Counted from the stretch's first letter, positions 25,891-36,065 are shown. The stretch: DNA of 64,000 nucleotides from Bacteroidota bacterium (GCA_017303995.1 JAFLBE010000004.1:1-64000); one strand, 5' to 3'. The notes: generated by a model from the sequence alone, not told the origin. A program made the numbers and translations.

Positions 25891-28800
25891 TTATTTAATT
25901 AAAACAACTTTTAGGACTTTGGATACTGATTTCCCTTCACCTGAAATTTCAACGGAAGCGAAATATAAACCTGATTGAGCACGACCGGTATCCCAAACCC
26001 ATTCTGTTTCCTGATTTTTGGAAAATGAAACGTTTATTGATCCGATTTTCTGCCCCGACAAATCAAGTAACGTTATTTTCCCGTCACCGGTAAAAGGTAA
26101 ATTCAATCTGAACTTTACAAGTCCGTCTGAACTTGGATTTGGCCAGGAATAAATGACTTCATTGTTTGGGTTGAAGGTTTGGGAATATTGTTTTTGGGAT
26201 AGGTTGGTATTGCCAGTTTGGAGATTTCCATAATTCCTGATCCGAAACCCAGGATAAACAGTTTTGGCATTAAGGACAACCCTTTCAAAAGAGTGTCCAT
26301 CGGGTAAAAGCGTGGTGGTAACTGTCCAATTCTCACCAGAAACCAGATTTCCATCACCAAGTCCAAATTGAAGGGCCATCGGTTCATCGTTTGAATACAA
26401 AGTTTTGGAAAACCAGCTTCTGTTGGTCTTTATTAAAGCGACAAGTTCGGTCCCGGTCTCAACAACTCTAACATTCTGAATTTCATCCTGAAAAGTAAGA
26501 GGGAAGGAAGAAATCTGAGTCTCACCAGTAAATCCCTTAAGTTCCTTGTATAATGAGTCAGTTTTATTTCGTTCAAATTTGATATAACCATCGGGACTTG
26601 AAATAAAAAATCCTTTAGAATCTGTCAATTCACCTGTAATTTTAGCCTGATGGTTAGTTTCAGTTAATAACGAGGGTATTGAATAAGTAACCAGTTTATA
26701 TCCTTCCAGAATACAAAATATTTGCCCTGCAATTGTATCAGCAAATGCAGTTTTTGTAAAAAAATCATTCTTTACTTCAACAAACTTATCCTCCGAAGAA
26801 AGTGAAAATCCAAAGGATTGAGGGGTTAAAAGGAAATATTTATTTTTCCAATTAAAAATATTATTTGAGATTGGAAAAAAGGCATTGTCTCCCGATGTAC
26901 CGACCAGTTCTGCGATTTTTCCGGAAGGAAACTCTGCAATAAAAACTTTCTGGGATGGACGGCTGATAAGAAGAAATACGATTTTGTTCCCTGTAACAAC
27001 CGGTCCTGGATTAATTAACCATTCTGAATCCTGTCCTGGAATTGGGGGAATTCTGAGCGTTCTGCTTGTAGCTGCCCCGTTTGAAACGGAAACCAGATTA
27101 AAAACATTTCCGCCATTATAACAAACAAAGTGCGTAGAGTCACCCTCATGAATAAATACTGGTTCATTAATACCCCCATTCACTATTGTTTCAAAAATCT
27201 TTACTTTCTCTTTAAAAATCAGAAGTGAATCAGAGATAAAAACAGCAGAATAAAGGGTTCCTCCCTGCACAAAAGAATTTCCTGCAAACTTGTTAATTGC
27301 GTAAGCATTCAGTTTCAGTACGTCACGTGATTTAATCAGAGTATTCGATTTCAGATCAGTTGAAAGCGTAATTTTTATTCCATTCCCTGCCCTTGCGAAA
27401 TTGGTCAGTTTCAACCCGGAAGGAATCCGGTAAGCCCAATCACTCGAAGGTGTAGAAGTCGTTGAAAATTCATTTTTATATACGGGTGCAATGTTTCCCG
27501 GATACCAATAATCAAAAATAGTACCGGTTTCTGAACCACCACCACCAGAAAAAAGATCGTAAGTCTGGCCGATATCAAAACTGCCATCGGCTTCCACTAC
27601 TTTTAATATCTTCGTCTCAGTCGTTGAATTTAACTGTGAAAAACTTCGTGTCGTCATTCCAGGGGATAATTGACTATCATCAAGCCGCCAGATCAGCAAT
27701 CCTCCATTTATCGTATCCTGATTTGAATTTATTCCGGCAGGAATAACCCAATAGGGATTTGATACGTCAGTAATAACCCCTTTGATTCCTGTTTGGGAAT
27801 ATGAATAAAATTCGTCCTTATCTGTAAAAAAGGAAGTTGAAATCAGGCTTCCATTGTCGGCAGTAGTAACTGTTACGCCCTTTTCTGAAGGAACTGGATT
27901 GCGTGCAAGTGCTTCGAGCAGATAATATTTTCTTTCACCCAAATGAATAAAAAGAGGTTCACCAGGTTCAATTGTCCAATCTGCAGGCAATTGTGAAATA
28001 TCTACAACTGACGGATTAATCCACCCAAGCTGATATTTTTCCCACACATTTGGCGGACTCGGAATAAAGCCGTTAAAATTGAAGAATCCATACCCATCCA
28101 TCAATCCAAAGCTTCCAACACCCGAAGCTCCTGTTTTTGTATTATACAAATCAGGAAGTCCAAGAAAATTCCCGAAATTGGCAATCATAACCCCATTTAT
28201 ACCGAACGACAACAGTATTTCTTTACCAAAACTTTCAATTGTTCTTGATAGAGTTTCGGGAAGAATACTTAAATGGTCAATAACTAATCCTGAAGGAAAT
28301 ACCTTACCAAGAAATGGAACATCTGATTGGCCATTTACAAACAAACTTGGTAGATCAGCAGGGGTAGGATCTCCACCCAGAATTGATCCCCAATCAATGT
28401 CTCTTCCTAAACCGGCATGGAAAATAATAAAGTGAGTTTTCCCTTCTCCGGCATAATGATCCTGCATTTCCTGAACAAGAAGCGGGTTTTTATCCAGTTC
28501 AGCATAAAAATCCGAAATTAAGGAAGCATATCCTTCCGGTTGGGTTTGACCAATTGCAGAATAAGCCTTCATTTTCTTGGGAAGCGTAATAACAGATGAA
28601 ATAACATGAGTTTGGGAAATAGTTAATCTTCCTTCTGAAACCCTTGACCAATAATTTTTCAAATAAGTCAAATGATTTTCAAAATAAGTCCGGTTTCGTG
28701 GCCAGGAATCAAGAAAACCACTATCCCTGGCTGTGGTGACAAATTTACCGGTTCCATAGGTCAATGGGTCAGTATCTTTTCGGTCTGTACCAGTTTCATC

Positions 28801-28935
28801 CTGAAAATCAACCATGAAGGCAATTACAGAATAATTGCCGGTAGCATCACCGGCAATTCGGGTTGGACTTTGACCCAGGCTAACAATAGGGAAAATAAAA
28901 CTTGCCAGCAGTAAACGAGATAGGGTAGACTTCAT
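25891..28935 (-). CDS. M6-family-like secreted protein with lost zinc motif and T9SS sorting domain
   Basis: 1014 aa. The signal peptide ends near residue 21. Residues 35-290 follow the M6 (immune inhibitor A-like) peptidase fold: IAFMVDFQD, a YFENHLTYLKNYWSRVSEGR segment, and the block that normally reads AHEFGHxLGLPDLY. Here residues 252-256 are ANFGN in place of HEFGH (bases 28168-28182), while FLGLPDLY and SFGLMDGYG are kept, so both zinc-binding His and the catalytic Glu are gone. The middle is beta-rich. The C-terminal 80 residues (YSWPNPSSDGLVKFRL ... SGLYFASVEISGEGKSVSKVLKV) are a type A sorting domain. Likely a surface or secreted binding protein and not a protease. Confidence 0.82.
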   Translation of the reverse strand: MKSTLSRLLLASFIFPIVSLGQSPTRIAGDATGNYSVIAFMVDFQDETGTDRKDTDPLTYGTGKFVTTARDSGFLDSWPRNRTYFENHLTYLKNYWSRVSEGRLTISQTHVISSVITLPKKMKAYSAIGQTQPEGYASLISDFYAELDKNPLLVQEMQDHYAGEGKTHFIIFHAGLGRDIDWGSILGGDPTPADLPSLFVNGQSDVPFLGKVFPSGLVIDHLSILPETLSRTIESFGKEILLSFGINGVMIANFGNFLGLPDLYNTKTGASGVGSFGLMDGYGFFNFNGFIPSPPNVWEKYQLGWINPSVVDISQLPADWTIEPGEPLFIHLGERKYYLLEALARNPVPSEKGVTVTTADNGSLISTSFFTDKDEFYSYSQTGIKGVITDVSNPYWVIPAGINSNQDTINGGLLIWRLDDSQLSPGMTTRSFSQLNSTTETKILKVVEADGSFDIGQTYDLFSGGGGSETGTIFDYWYPGNIAPVYKNEFSTTSTPSSDWAYRIPSGLKLTNFARAGNGIKITLSTDLKSNTLIKSRDVLKLNAYAINKFAGNSFVQGGTLYSAVFISDSLLIFKEKVKIFETIVNGGINEPVFIHEGDSTHFVCYNGGNVFNLVSVSNGAATSRTLRIPPIPGQDSEWLINPGPVVTGNKIVFLLISRPSQKVFIAEFPSGKIAELVGTSGDNAFFPISNNIFNWKNKYFLLTPQSFGFSLSSEDKFVEVKNDFFTKTAFADTIAGQIFCILEGYKLVTYSIPSLLTETNHQAKITGELTDSKGFFISSPDGYIKFERNKTDSLYKELKGFTGETQISSFPLTFQDEIQNVRVVETGTELVALIKTNRSWFSKTLYSNDEPMALQFGLGDGNLVSGENWTVTTTLLPDGHSFERVVLNAKTVYPGFRIRNYGNLQTGNTNLSQKQYSQTFNPNNEVIYSWPNPSSDGLVKFRLNLPFTGDGKITLLDLSGQKIGSINVSFSKNQETEWVWDTGRAQSGLYFASVEISGEGKSVSKVLKVVLIK

Positions 28936-28947
28936 AATTACACTTAT

Positions 28948-30105
28948 TTATTCCAGAACTGAAGTAACATTTAATCCGAGCGTCACCCGTACAGTACCTG
29001 CAAGTGGATGGGCTTCTTCAAACGCAGAAATATAACTAAAATCCACATTAAGGAATGAATACAAGATTCCTGCTCCATAGGTCATGAATTTTCTGTTTCC
29101 GGCATCTTTATCCTCATAAAAAAATCCAGCTCTGAGTGACACATAATTATCATAAACAAATTCAGCGCCCATCATCAGGTTGGCTTTATTCAATTCGTTT
29201 ACAAAACCATCTTTGTACCAAGCTTTATAAACTGCCTTATAAACTGGATATTTTGTGAGTGAATCTTGATTTGAAACTAGCAATTTTGCCATTTCGACAT
29301 AAGAATCCAGGTAATAGTACTCATCATCAATTAAGCGGTAAGCAATACCAGTTCTGAATTTGGTAGGCAGCGGATCTGCCTGAGCATCATCAATATAGGT
29401 CATTTTGGGTCCGATATTGGAAATGTTTGTTCCCCAACGGAACCGGTTTGAAAGATCGGCAAGTTCATAAAATGAAAACCAGCTGTCGGTTGAACCTTCA
29501 AAAATTGACGGATAAGGTAAACCAAGAATAAACTTGGAAGGATGGTATTCAAATGCAAGGTCAACACCAAATCCTGAAGCTACGCCACGACCTTTTTCAT
29601 TTTCTACTGCTACCGGACTCAATCTTGAATAAATAAACCGCCCGCCGGTGCCAATGCTCCAGTCTTCATCAAGAGGTACACCATATGACACGCCAACAGC
29701 CATTTCCCAGCTAACAAACCGGCCTAATTCTTTCCCGCTTGCAGAGGTTTGTACATTCTCGCCAAGATTAAGAAAAGTGATGTGCCCGCCAAGCGAACCC
29801 AAATCAGGTCCCAACGGATAAACCAGAGCTAAATAGTCATAAAACAAATCACCGGTTAACTGGGGCAGCCAGTTAGAGTGGGTAATACTGGCTTTAATTT
29901 CCTGTATCCGGTAAAGTGCAGCCGGATTCCAGAAAATGGTATTTGGGTCTTTTCCTGCCATTGCAACTCCACCTTCTCCGAATCCGCTTGACCGGCTGTC
30001 AGGCGCAATTTGAAGAAAAGGAACCGCTGTTGTGGTAACCTGTGCCTGGGACGTAACGGCAGTGAAAACCAGAAAAAATAAAAGACCTGGCAGAGTTTTT
30101 TTCAT
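28948..30105 (-). CDS. porV: Type IX secretion outer-membrane protein PorV
   Basis: 385 aa. MKKTLPGLLFFLVFTAVTSQA is a signal peptide. AVPFLQIAPDSRSSGFGEGGVAMAG...NTIFWNPAALYR is the PorV/PorQ N-terminal signature, followed by FadL-like barrel strands. PorV carries type IX cargo to the PorU sortase and is part of the attachment complex. Start 30105 is chosen over 30120 because GGAG lies 9 nt before it. Its neighbour 39 bp upstream is porU, the expected partner, which strengthens both calls. Confidence 0.88.
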   Translation of the reverse strand: MKKTLPGLLFFLVFTAVTSQAQVTTTAVPFLQIAPDSRSSGFGEGGVAMAGKDPNTIFWNPAALYRIQEIKASITHSNWLPQLTGDLFYDYLALVYPLGPDLGSLGGHITFLNLGENVQTSASGKELGRFVSWEMAVGVSYGVPLDEDWSIGTGGRFIYSRLSPVAVENEKGRGVASGFGVDLAFEYHPSKFILGLPYPSIFEGSTDSWFSFYELADLSNRFRWGTNISNIGPKMTYIDDAQADPLPTKFRTGIAYRLIDDEYYYLDSYVEMAKLLVSNQDSLTKYPVYKAVYKAWYKDGFVNELNKANLMMGAEFVYDNYVSLRAGFFYEDKDAGNRKFMTYGAGILYSFLNVDFSYISAFEEAHPLAGTVRVTLGLNVTSVLE

Positions 30106-30144
30106 GTTGATGAACTCCATATTTTCTTACAATGTTACTTTGAT

Positions 30145-33100
30145 TCAGTTATATTTAAATAGTTTGAGAATCTTCGTTTCCGTTTTGCCGGAATTCAGAT
30201 CTTTGATTATTGCCTTTGCAAGGTAAATTCCATTCGCAACCTGATCATGGTCGCTATCCCTTCCGTCCCACTCAAGCAATTCACCACCCGATGAAAAAGA
30301 ATAGTTTTGTTTCAGAGTTCTGATTAACAGTCCATTTAAAGTAAAAATGGAAAGGGTAACCTGCAGTTCAGCTTGATTTTGGTTGTGATTAAAGAAAAAT
30401 TTGACCCGATCAGCAAATGGATTCGGGTAAGGGAAAAGGTTTTCTACTGCCAAACTGTTGTCATTGGTTACTGTAAAACGGATTTCAGATTCTGAACCGT
30501 TATTAAAAGCATCCCAGGCTTTTAACTTAAATGTATACTCACCTGCATTGAGAGAACTCAACGGATATTCAACATGCCCTTTTTGATAGTCATCAATCTC
30601 AGCGGTGTAAAACTGACTCAAATCGACAGCAGAAGAATAATCATCATTTAAAACACCTGATAACTGATGACCGATTCCCAAACCGGTAGTATTAATGCCT
30701 GACTCGTCTTGAATTCTTGCAAATAGTGTACTTGACTGAGATACTTTTTGGCCATTTGAAAAGGTAGAATCATTTACATACAAAAATATACCCGGGGGTA
30801 AACTATCCGTTTTGCTTGAATTATTCCCAGCCTGATAGAAAATTTTCGGGGAAACCAGAAGTCCTGAACGTTCACTGTTCCAATAATAACCCGATAGAGT
30901 TGTCGGTGTTGTATTGGTTAATACATCACGGGGCGCAAGAAACTTTAGAGTAAAAGCGCCTGATTTGACAGTTACAAGTCCTCTGAATATATCGGCGCCT
31001 TCAATGAAATATGATTTTATTTCTGTTGGAGGTCTGTTTTTCCATTCAGGGATCAAAACTAAAACAGGCTCAGCATTCAATCTGATGAAACAAGTGCCAT
31101 TGAATGTCAGATCTGGATTTCCCTGCAAATCAGTAATTTTTCCTGATACAACATTTTCTTTCATCGTAGTAAACGAAATCGTATCGGCTGACTGTACAAG
31201 TGTATCATTTTTGGTCAGGAATCCATTCCCTTCAGGCAATAATAATCTCATGGCAGGGTCTGCCAATAATGCAAATTTTCTTACATTTCGATCAACTTTA
31301 TATTTATTCTGACCGTCAGGATTTGCAAATTTCTTTTTTGTTAAAACAAAAATTTCGCCAATAGATAAGTTTCTTCCATTTTCATTTTTCGAATACAAAT
31401 TTTTAAATAAAAAGTAATTAAGTGCCAAATTGTTGTTGCCGTCTATACTCTTATCAGTATAAACAAGGCGTGTTGTTGTAAAAATACCGGCAACCCCGGT
31501 TTCTTTGTTTGTAACCAGCATTTCTGCAGCACTTTGATCATCTGGGTCATCAAATTTTCCAAAATCGCATGTTGCAGTAATTAAAAACGAAAGTCGGTTT
31601 TTATTGCTTAACCTTGGAAGAAAAGTGCCAATATCAAAGACCCGTTCATGCGTCCATACTTTTGTATTTCCGTGTCCTGAAAAATTTATTATTGCAGAAC
31701 CCTGATTAAAAACATCAAGAAGAGCAGATGTTACTTCAGGTTTTCTCCTGCCACCGCTCGTTGTAATGGTTGGATATGAAACCGTATAAATTTTGCGTTT
31801 GGAGAGATAAGACGGAATTTGAGTTGCAACGGTTTCAGCATTTGAAGTATGAAGATCGAAATCATCTCCTTCTGCAGTCAGTCCATCATCGGCAACCATT
31901 GTAACCAACGATCTCCAGTCTCCCTGATCAGATCCAAGATCATAATTAATCAGTTTATCAACCATATTTTCGGCATCGGTAAGTGTAGAAACCGGAATCC
32001 GGCCGACACCAACTGAAAATTGTTCCTGTGCAGAAATCTGGCTGTATTCATCATCTGAACAATGGGTATAATCAATAATCAGTGATTCTGAACTTTCAAA
32101 GGTTGGAATGATCCCAGGAAAGGGTTTTGAACCGTTAATTCCCTTAACATCAAATGATGCATCACCGAAAAGCAAAACATTTTTGAGTTTTTGACCACCT
32201 GCTTCATAAACATCTGCAAGAAATTTCCTGATGGCCGGAGCGTTTTGTTTTCCACCAGAATAAACCAAATAAATGTCTTCAACATAGGCAGGCGATCCGA
32301 GCCAACCCTGTTTTTCACGATGAGCAAGAAGCCGTTTTACTGCAGGTGAAAATGCTTTGGGCGCCACAATAATGTAGTTAATCCCTGGAGAAAATGCTGA
32401 AGAAAGCTCTGGAGATGTAATCTGAAGTGAAGGAAGTGAACTCACTGGAGTTACCCCCGAGACTTTATTGAAAACAAAAAAACGGTTTGCAACTCTTGGC
32501 TTGAGTGTCCAACCAAATCTGACTTCACCAGCCATGATTTCAGGATTAACAACCTCCGGTTTTAACGGATCGGTAATATTAAAGACGACCTGGGAAGAAT
32601 TCTCGAACCCTTTTAACCAAATGTTGACCGGCTTCTCTGCTATTAGGCCTGGAAAATAAAAGTCAGCTTTTGATTTTGGTAACTGAAGATCCCGTTGATA
32701 TTCAAGGGTAAACCAGTCAACCCAACCAATAGCACTACCTGGACTTACAAGTGCATATTCAAGTATTGCACGGTCAGACTGAAGGGAAGTAATGACACCA
32801 GAAACCGTTCTTCCAGTTGCCACCTGACTATTATAATTGGCAGGATTCGAACCTCCGGTAATGATATCCTTTACAATATCTTTTCCAGATTCCTTAATTG
32901 ACATTCTTGCAGTGATAGAGTAGTCGTACTGGCAAATAACTGCGGATGAAAGGTTCACCGGAGTATCTGTTTTATAGTCAAGAAGTTTTTTTGTAATCAT
33001 CATTGAACTGTTGGCAGAAATTCGCTGACTGTACCACTTTTCGCCAGATTTTAGAATATTTTCAACATCAGGATTATCCCAAACCATTGCTTTTCCTGTT

Positions 33101-33960
33101 GTGACTTCCTCAGCATTTGCTATCAAGGTTCCACTTATCTTTTCGATTCTGGCGCCAGCGGAATTTTTAAACCCTACAAAAACAAAATGGTCATTGGTAT
33201 AAATATCATCGAAAAATGACATTCCATTTTTAGTTGTAGTATAAGTAAGTCCTTTTGAAGTCTCAGAATAGAAATACCAGATTTGTTCGGGATCCCATTG
33301 GGCTGATTCTGGTTTTTCAGAAAGTAACGGAATCTCAGTTGATCCCATGAGTTCTGGTTTAAAGCCTGCTGATGAATAGACTGTCAGATTACGGGGATCA
33401 TTTTGCTCAGAAAAGCCTGCATTTTTAAGGTCTGAAGCTGTAAGTTTAAAAACGCCTTCTTCCGGAAGGGTAAATCGTACCCACTTTCCTGTTGAAAATT
33501 GAGAAAGTTGATCTTCAGCCAATGCTCCCTTTTTAACCGAGAGTTGTGGGGAAAAAACGGGTAAAATGCTTTCAACAGTAAAAACCTGACTTATCGTCAT
33601 TTTTCTACCCTCTAAAAAACCGATCTGTTTTGATAATCTGGGAAGGTTTGTGGCGGATGCGGGTTTTATCTCTGGAGATTTGAATTCAGATGATACCAGG
33701 CCAAGATCTATTTCCACCCAGGATCCAGGCAATGGAGTTACTTTATAGTCTGTGCCCGAAGCACCCAGGTATAGCACCTGGCCATCAGGGGTTACATAAA
33801 TTTCAGGATTTGAAACAATCCAGCTGGAGAGATTTTCTGATTGATAAACTGAAAATGAACCAGGAAGGATTTCAGTCAGATCTATAGTTTCTCTGTTCTG
33901 TGAAAAAACAGAAGAATAGACAATCGTCAATGTAAGGGAAAAAAACAGGGTTTTCAGCAT
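30145..33960 (-). CDS. porU: Type IX secretion sortase PorU (C25 family)
   Basis: 1271 aa. Signal peptide (LFFSLTLTIVYSSVFSQ), N-terminal beta-rich region, then the gingipain-like C25 domain with the catalytic pair intact: His763 in NFSGHGNTKVW and Cys798 in TATCDFGKFDD. The C-terminus (YPNPFADRVKFFF ... NGIYLAKAIIKDLNSGKTETKILKLFKYN) is itself a type A sorting domain, as usual for PorU. The enzyme removes the sorting domains of cargo at the cell surface and attaches cargo to lipopolysaccharide. It is the first gene of the run to 14081; no perfect Bacteroidota promoter was found in the 145 bp upstream. Confidence 0.92.
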   Translation of the reverse strand: MLKTLFFSLTLTIVYSSVFSQNRETIDLTEILPGSFSVYQSENLSSWIVSNPEIYVTPDGQVLYLGASGTDYKVTPLPGSWVEIDLGLVSSEFKSPEIKPASATNLPRLSKQIGFLEGRKMTISQVFTVESILPVFSPQLSVKKGALAEDQLSQFSTGKWVRFTLPEEGVFKLTASDLKNAGFSEQNDPRNLTVYSSAGFKPELMGSTEIPLLSEKPESAQWDPEQIWYFYSETSKGLTYTTTKNGMSFFDDIYTNDHFVFVGFKNSAGARIEKISGTLIANAEEVTTGKAMVWDNPDVENILKSGEKWYSQRISANSSMMITKKLLDYKTDTPVNLSSAVICQYDYSITARMSIKESGKDIVKDIITGGSNPANYNSQVATGRTVSGVITSLQSDRAILEYALVSPGSAIGWVDWFTLEYQRDLQLPKSKADFYFPGLIAEKPVNIWLKGFENSSQVVFNITDPLKPEVVNPEIMAGEVRFGWTLKPRVANRFFVFNKVSGVTPVSSLPSLQITSPELSSAFSPGINYIIVAPKAFSPAVKRLLAHREKQGWLGSPAYVEDIYLVYSGGKQNAPAIRKFLADVYEAGGQKLKNVLLFGDASFDVKGINGSKPFPGIIPTFESSESLIIDYTHCSDDEYSQISAQEQFSVGVGRIPVSTLTDAENMVDKLINYDLGSDQGDWRSLVTMVADDGLTAEGDDFDLHTSNAETVATQIPSYLSKRKIYTVSYPTITTSGGRRKPEVTSALLDVFNQGSAIINFSGHGNTKVWTHERVFDIGTFLPRLSNKNRLSFLITATCDFGKFDDPDDQSAAEMLVTNKETGVAGIFTTTRLVYTDKSIDGNNNLALNYFLFKNLYSKNENGRNLSIGEIFVLTKKKFANPDGQNKYKVDRNVRKFALLADPAMRLLLPEGNGFLTKNDTLVQSADTISFTTMKENVVSGKITDLQGNPDLTFNGTCFIRLNAEPVLVLIPEWKNRPPTEIKSYFIEGADIFRGLVTVKSGAFTLKFLAPRDVLTNTTPTTLSGYYWNSERSGLLVSPKIFYQAGNNSSKTDSLPPGIFLYVNDSTFSNGQKVSQSSTLFARIQDESGINTTGLGIGHQLSGVLNDDYSSAVDLSQFYTAEIDDYQKGHVEYPLSSLNAGEYTFKLKAWDAFNNGSESEIRFTVTNDNSLAVENLFPYPNPFADRVKFFFNHNQNQAELQVTLSIFTLNGLLIRTLKQNYSFSSGGELLEWDGRDSDHDQVANGIYLAKAIIKDLNSGKTETKILKLFKYN

Positions 33961-34105
33961 AGCACCACAGGCTGTAATTAGTTACCGAAGGAAAGTGGAA
34001 TATCCAGATTGTATTCGTCCTTTAACAATTAGCCAATAAATGCTGCCCCTGATTTAGTAAGAAGTTGTCGAAAGTTAAGCATGATCGTGGATAAAAACAA
34101 CCCAA

Positions 34106-34447
34106 TCACCCCGGAGGCCACAAAAATTTGCGCTTTCCGAGAATGTGTGCATGGAGGTGATCAACACTCTGACCACCGTCTTCTCTTGTATTAAAGACAA
34201 CACGGTAACCCGATTGGTCAATTCCGGTTTCTCTGGCCAGATTTGAAGCGGTAACCAGAATATGGCCTGCAAGGTGTACATGGTCTGCAGACAAATCATT
34301 CAGGCTTGCGAAATGATGCTTTGGAATGATGAGAAAGTGAACAGGCGATTGGGGTTGGATGTCATAAAAAGCAACCAACTTATCATCCTCAAAAAGTTTT
34401 TTTGCAGGAATTTCACCTGAAGCGATTTTGCAAAAAATACAAGCCAT
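34106..34447 (-). CDS. HIT-family nucleotide hydrolase
   Basis: 113 aa cytoplasmic protein of the HINT branch. CIFCKIASGEIPAKKLFEDD is the N-terminal zinc/strand element and QSVDHLHAHILGKR carries the histidine triad. Members cleave nucleoside phosphoramidates such as adenosine monophosphoramidate. The start at 34447 is MACIFCKI; a longer frame to 34570 would run into the glgA promoter. It is divergent from glgA and lies upstream of porU in the same orientation. Confidence 0.9.
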   Translation of the reverse strand: MACIFCKIASGEIPAKKLFEDDKLVAFYDIQPQSPVHFLIIPKHHFASLNDLSADHVHLAGHILVTASNLARETGIDQSGYRVVFNTREDGGQSVDHLHAHILGKRKFLWPPG

Positions 34448-34499
34448 AATCGTAATATTTTTTCTGCAGATTATTCTAAACCTAATCATAACAACTTTA

Positions 34500-34531
34500 T
34501 TTGTAAAAAGAAACAGACTTTCGTATTTTTG
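34500..34531 (+). promoter_or_regulatory. Bacteroidota-type promoter of glgA
   Basis: TTTG at 34500-34503, a 20-nt spacer and TATTTTTG at 34524-34531 match TTTG-N20-TAnnTTTG perfectly. The predicted start near 34538 gives a 43-nt leader before the glgA ATG. It is the best promoter match in the window. Confidence 0.75.
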
Positions 34532-34580
34532 TGGATATTTTTTCTTGAATTTCATCCTAACCAACATCAACGAGTTTGAG

Positions 34581-36065
34581 ATGGCAAAACCTGCAAGTGT
34601 CCTTTATGTCTCCACAGAAGTAAGCCCGTTTGCAAAAACGGGGGGATTGGCTGATGTAGCCAATGCCCTACCCATTTCCCTGTTTAATTCGGGAGTCGAA
34701 ATCAGGGTCGTCATGCCCAAATATGGCTTTATCAGTGAACGACGCAGCCGCCTTCATGAAGTTATCCGTTTAAAAGATATCCCCGTCTCTCTAAATGGTG
34801 AAATTCGTAAAATTAACGTCCGGGTCGGCGTACTCCCTGAAACCAGAGTTCAGGTTTATTTCATTGATAATGAAGAGTTCTTCAAAAGAGATTCACTTTA
34901 TACAAATCCGAAAACCCAGGCTGATTACGAAGATAATCATGTCCGTTTTGCATTTTTTGCAAAAAGTGTTTTTGAAATGCTCAAGCGACTTGGATGGCAA
35001 CCAAATATAATCCATTGCAATGAATGGCACACAGGTCTCATTCCCCTTTTCCTGAAAACTCACTACAAAAACGATGAGTTTTTTGCCCATGCAAAAACCC
35101 TCTTTACTGTTCATAACACTGCCTATCAGGGTATTTTTCCTTCTTCCTGTGCCAGTGAAATTGATATTCCGCAAGAATACCAGACTGAAGATGGGGTTCT
35201 TCATAATGGGAATCTTAATTTTCTCAAGGCTGGCGTACAATATGCTGAATATGTAAATACAATCAGTGACTTCTATGCTAAAGAAACCCGGTCGAACGAA
35301 GAATTGACCGGTGGCCTGGCCCAAGTCTTCGAATCACGTGGCAGTCACTATTCTGGTGTTGGAAATGGTATTGATTTCAAAGTGTGGAACCCTGAAATCG
35401 ACAAATCAATCCCTGCAAATTATTCATTTGATCACCTTACCGGAAAAGCTGAGTGTAAAAAAGCAATCGTAGAAAAACTAGGTCTGCCATACTCTGAACA
35501 CACTCCCGTTCTTGGAATCGTAACGCGGATGGTAGAGCTGAAGGGAATTGATTTGATGATTGAAGCTCTACCAGAGTTGCTTCAAAAAGATCTCCAGATT
35601 GTATTTATGGGCCAGGGTGAAGAAAAATACCAAAAGGTTCTTGAGTCACTTAAATCAAAATTCCCTGGTAAAATGGGGATTTTATTTTCCCACGATCAGG
35701 CTGTTGCCCACATGGTTTTTGCCGGTGCTGATATATTTCTTATGCCGTCAAGATTTGAAACCAGTGCAACAAGTCATTTGCAGGCTCTCAGGTACGGAAC
35801 GGTTCCGATTGTTAAAGAAACCGGGTCATTGGCCGATACGGTCTGTGATGTCAGGGATGGTTCAGGAAAAAATGCCAACGGCTATAAATTCCGCCAATAT
35901 TCAAAAGAATCCTTCCTTGAATCTGTCAACCATTCGCTTGAATTGTTCAAAAACCGTGAGAAGTGGCTTCATCTTATGGAAAAGGGCATGCACGCCGATT
36001 TTTCATGGGAAAACACAGCCGCCGGATATTCTGCACTTTACAAAAAAATTCTTAAGGAAAAGTGA
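34581..36065 (+). CDS. glgA: Glycogen synthase (GT5)
   Basis: 494 aa, GT-B fold. The ADP-glucose-binding KTGGLADV lies at residues 19-26, the acceptor side has YQGIFP, and the C-terminal half contains the FMPSRFE...SHLQALRYG donor site. It extends alpha-1,4-glucan from ADP-glucose. The start is the first ATG with the VLYVSTEVSPFAKTGG segment in frame. It opens a plus-strand run; its stop overlaps the next gene by GTGA. Confidence 0.92.
   Translation: MAKPASVLYVSTEVSPFAKTGGLADVANALPISLFNSGVEIRVVMPKYGFISERRSRLHEVIRLKDIPVSLNGEIRKINVRVGVLPETRVQVYFIDNEEFFKRDSLYTNPKTQADYEDNHVRFAFFAKSVFEMLKRLGWQPNIIHCNEWHTGLIPLFLKTHYKNDEFFAHAKTLFTVHNTAYQGIFPSSCASEIDIPQEYQTEDGVLHNGNLNFLKAGVQYAEYVNTISDFYAKETRSNEELTGGLAQVFESRGSHYSGVGNGIDFKVWNPEIDKSIPANYSFDHLTGKAECKKAIVEKLGLPYSEHTPVLGIVTRMVELKGIDLMIEALPELLQKDLQIVFMGQGEEKYQKVLESLKSKFPGKMGILFSHDQAVAHMVFAGADIFLMPSRFETSATSHLQALRYGTVPIVKETGSLADTVCDVRDGSGKNANGYKFRQYSKESFLESVNHSLELFKNREKWLHLMEKGMHADFSWENTAAGYSALYKKILKEK

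Noticed and set aside
34448-34570. Longer N-terminus of the HIT protein
   Set aside because: It would cover the glgA promoter and adds a Lys/Phe-rich segment not found in the family, which starts just before CIFCKI.
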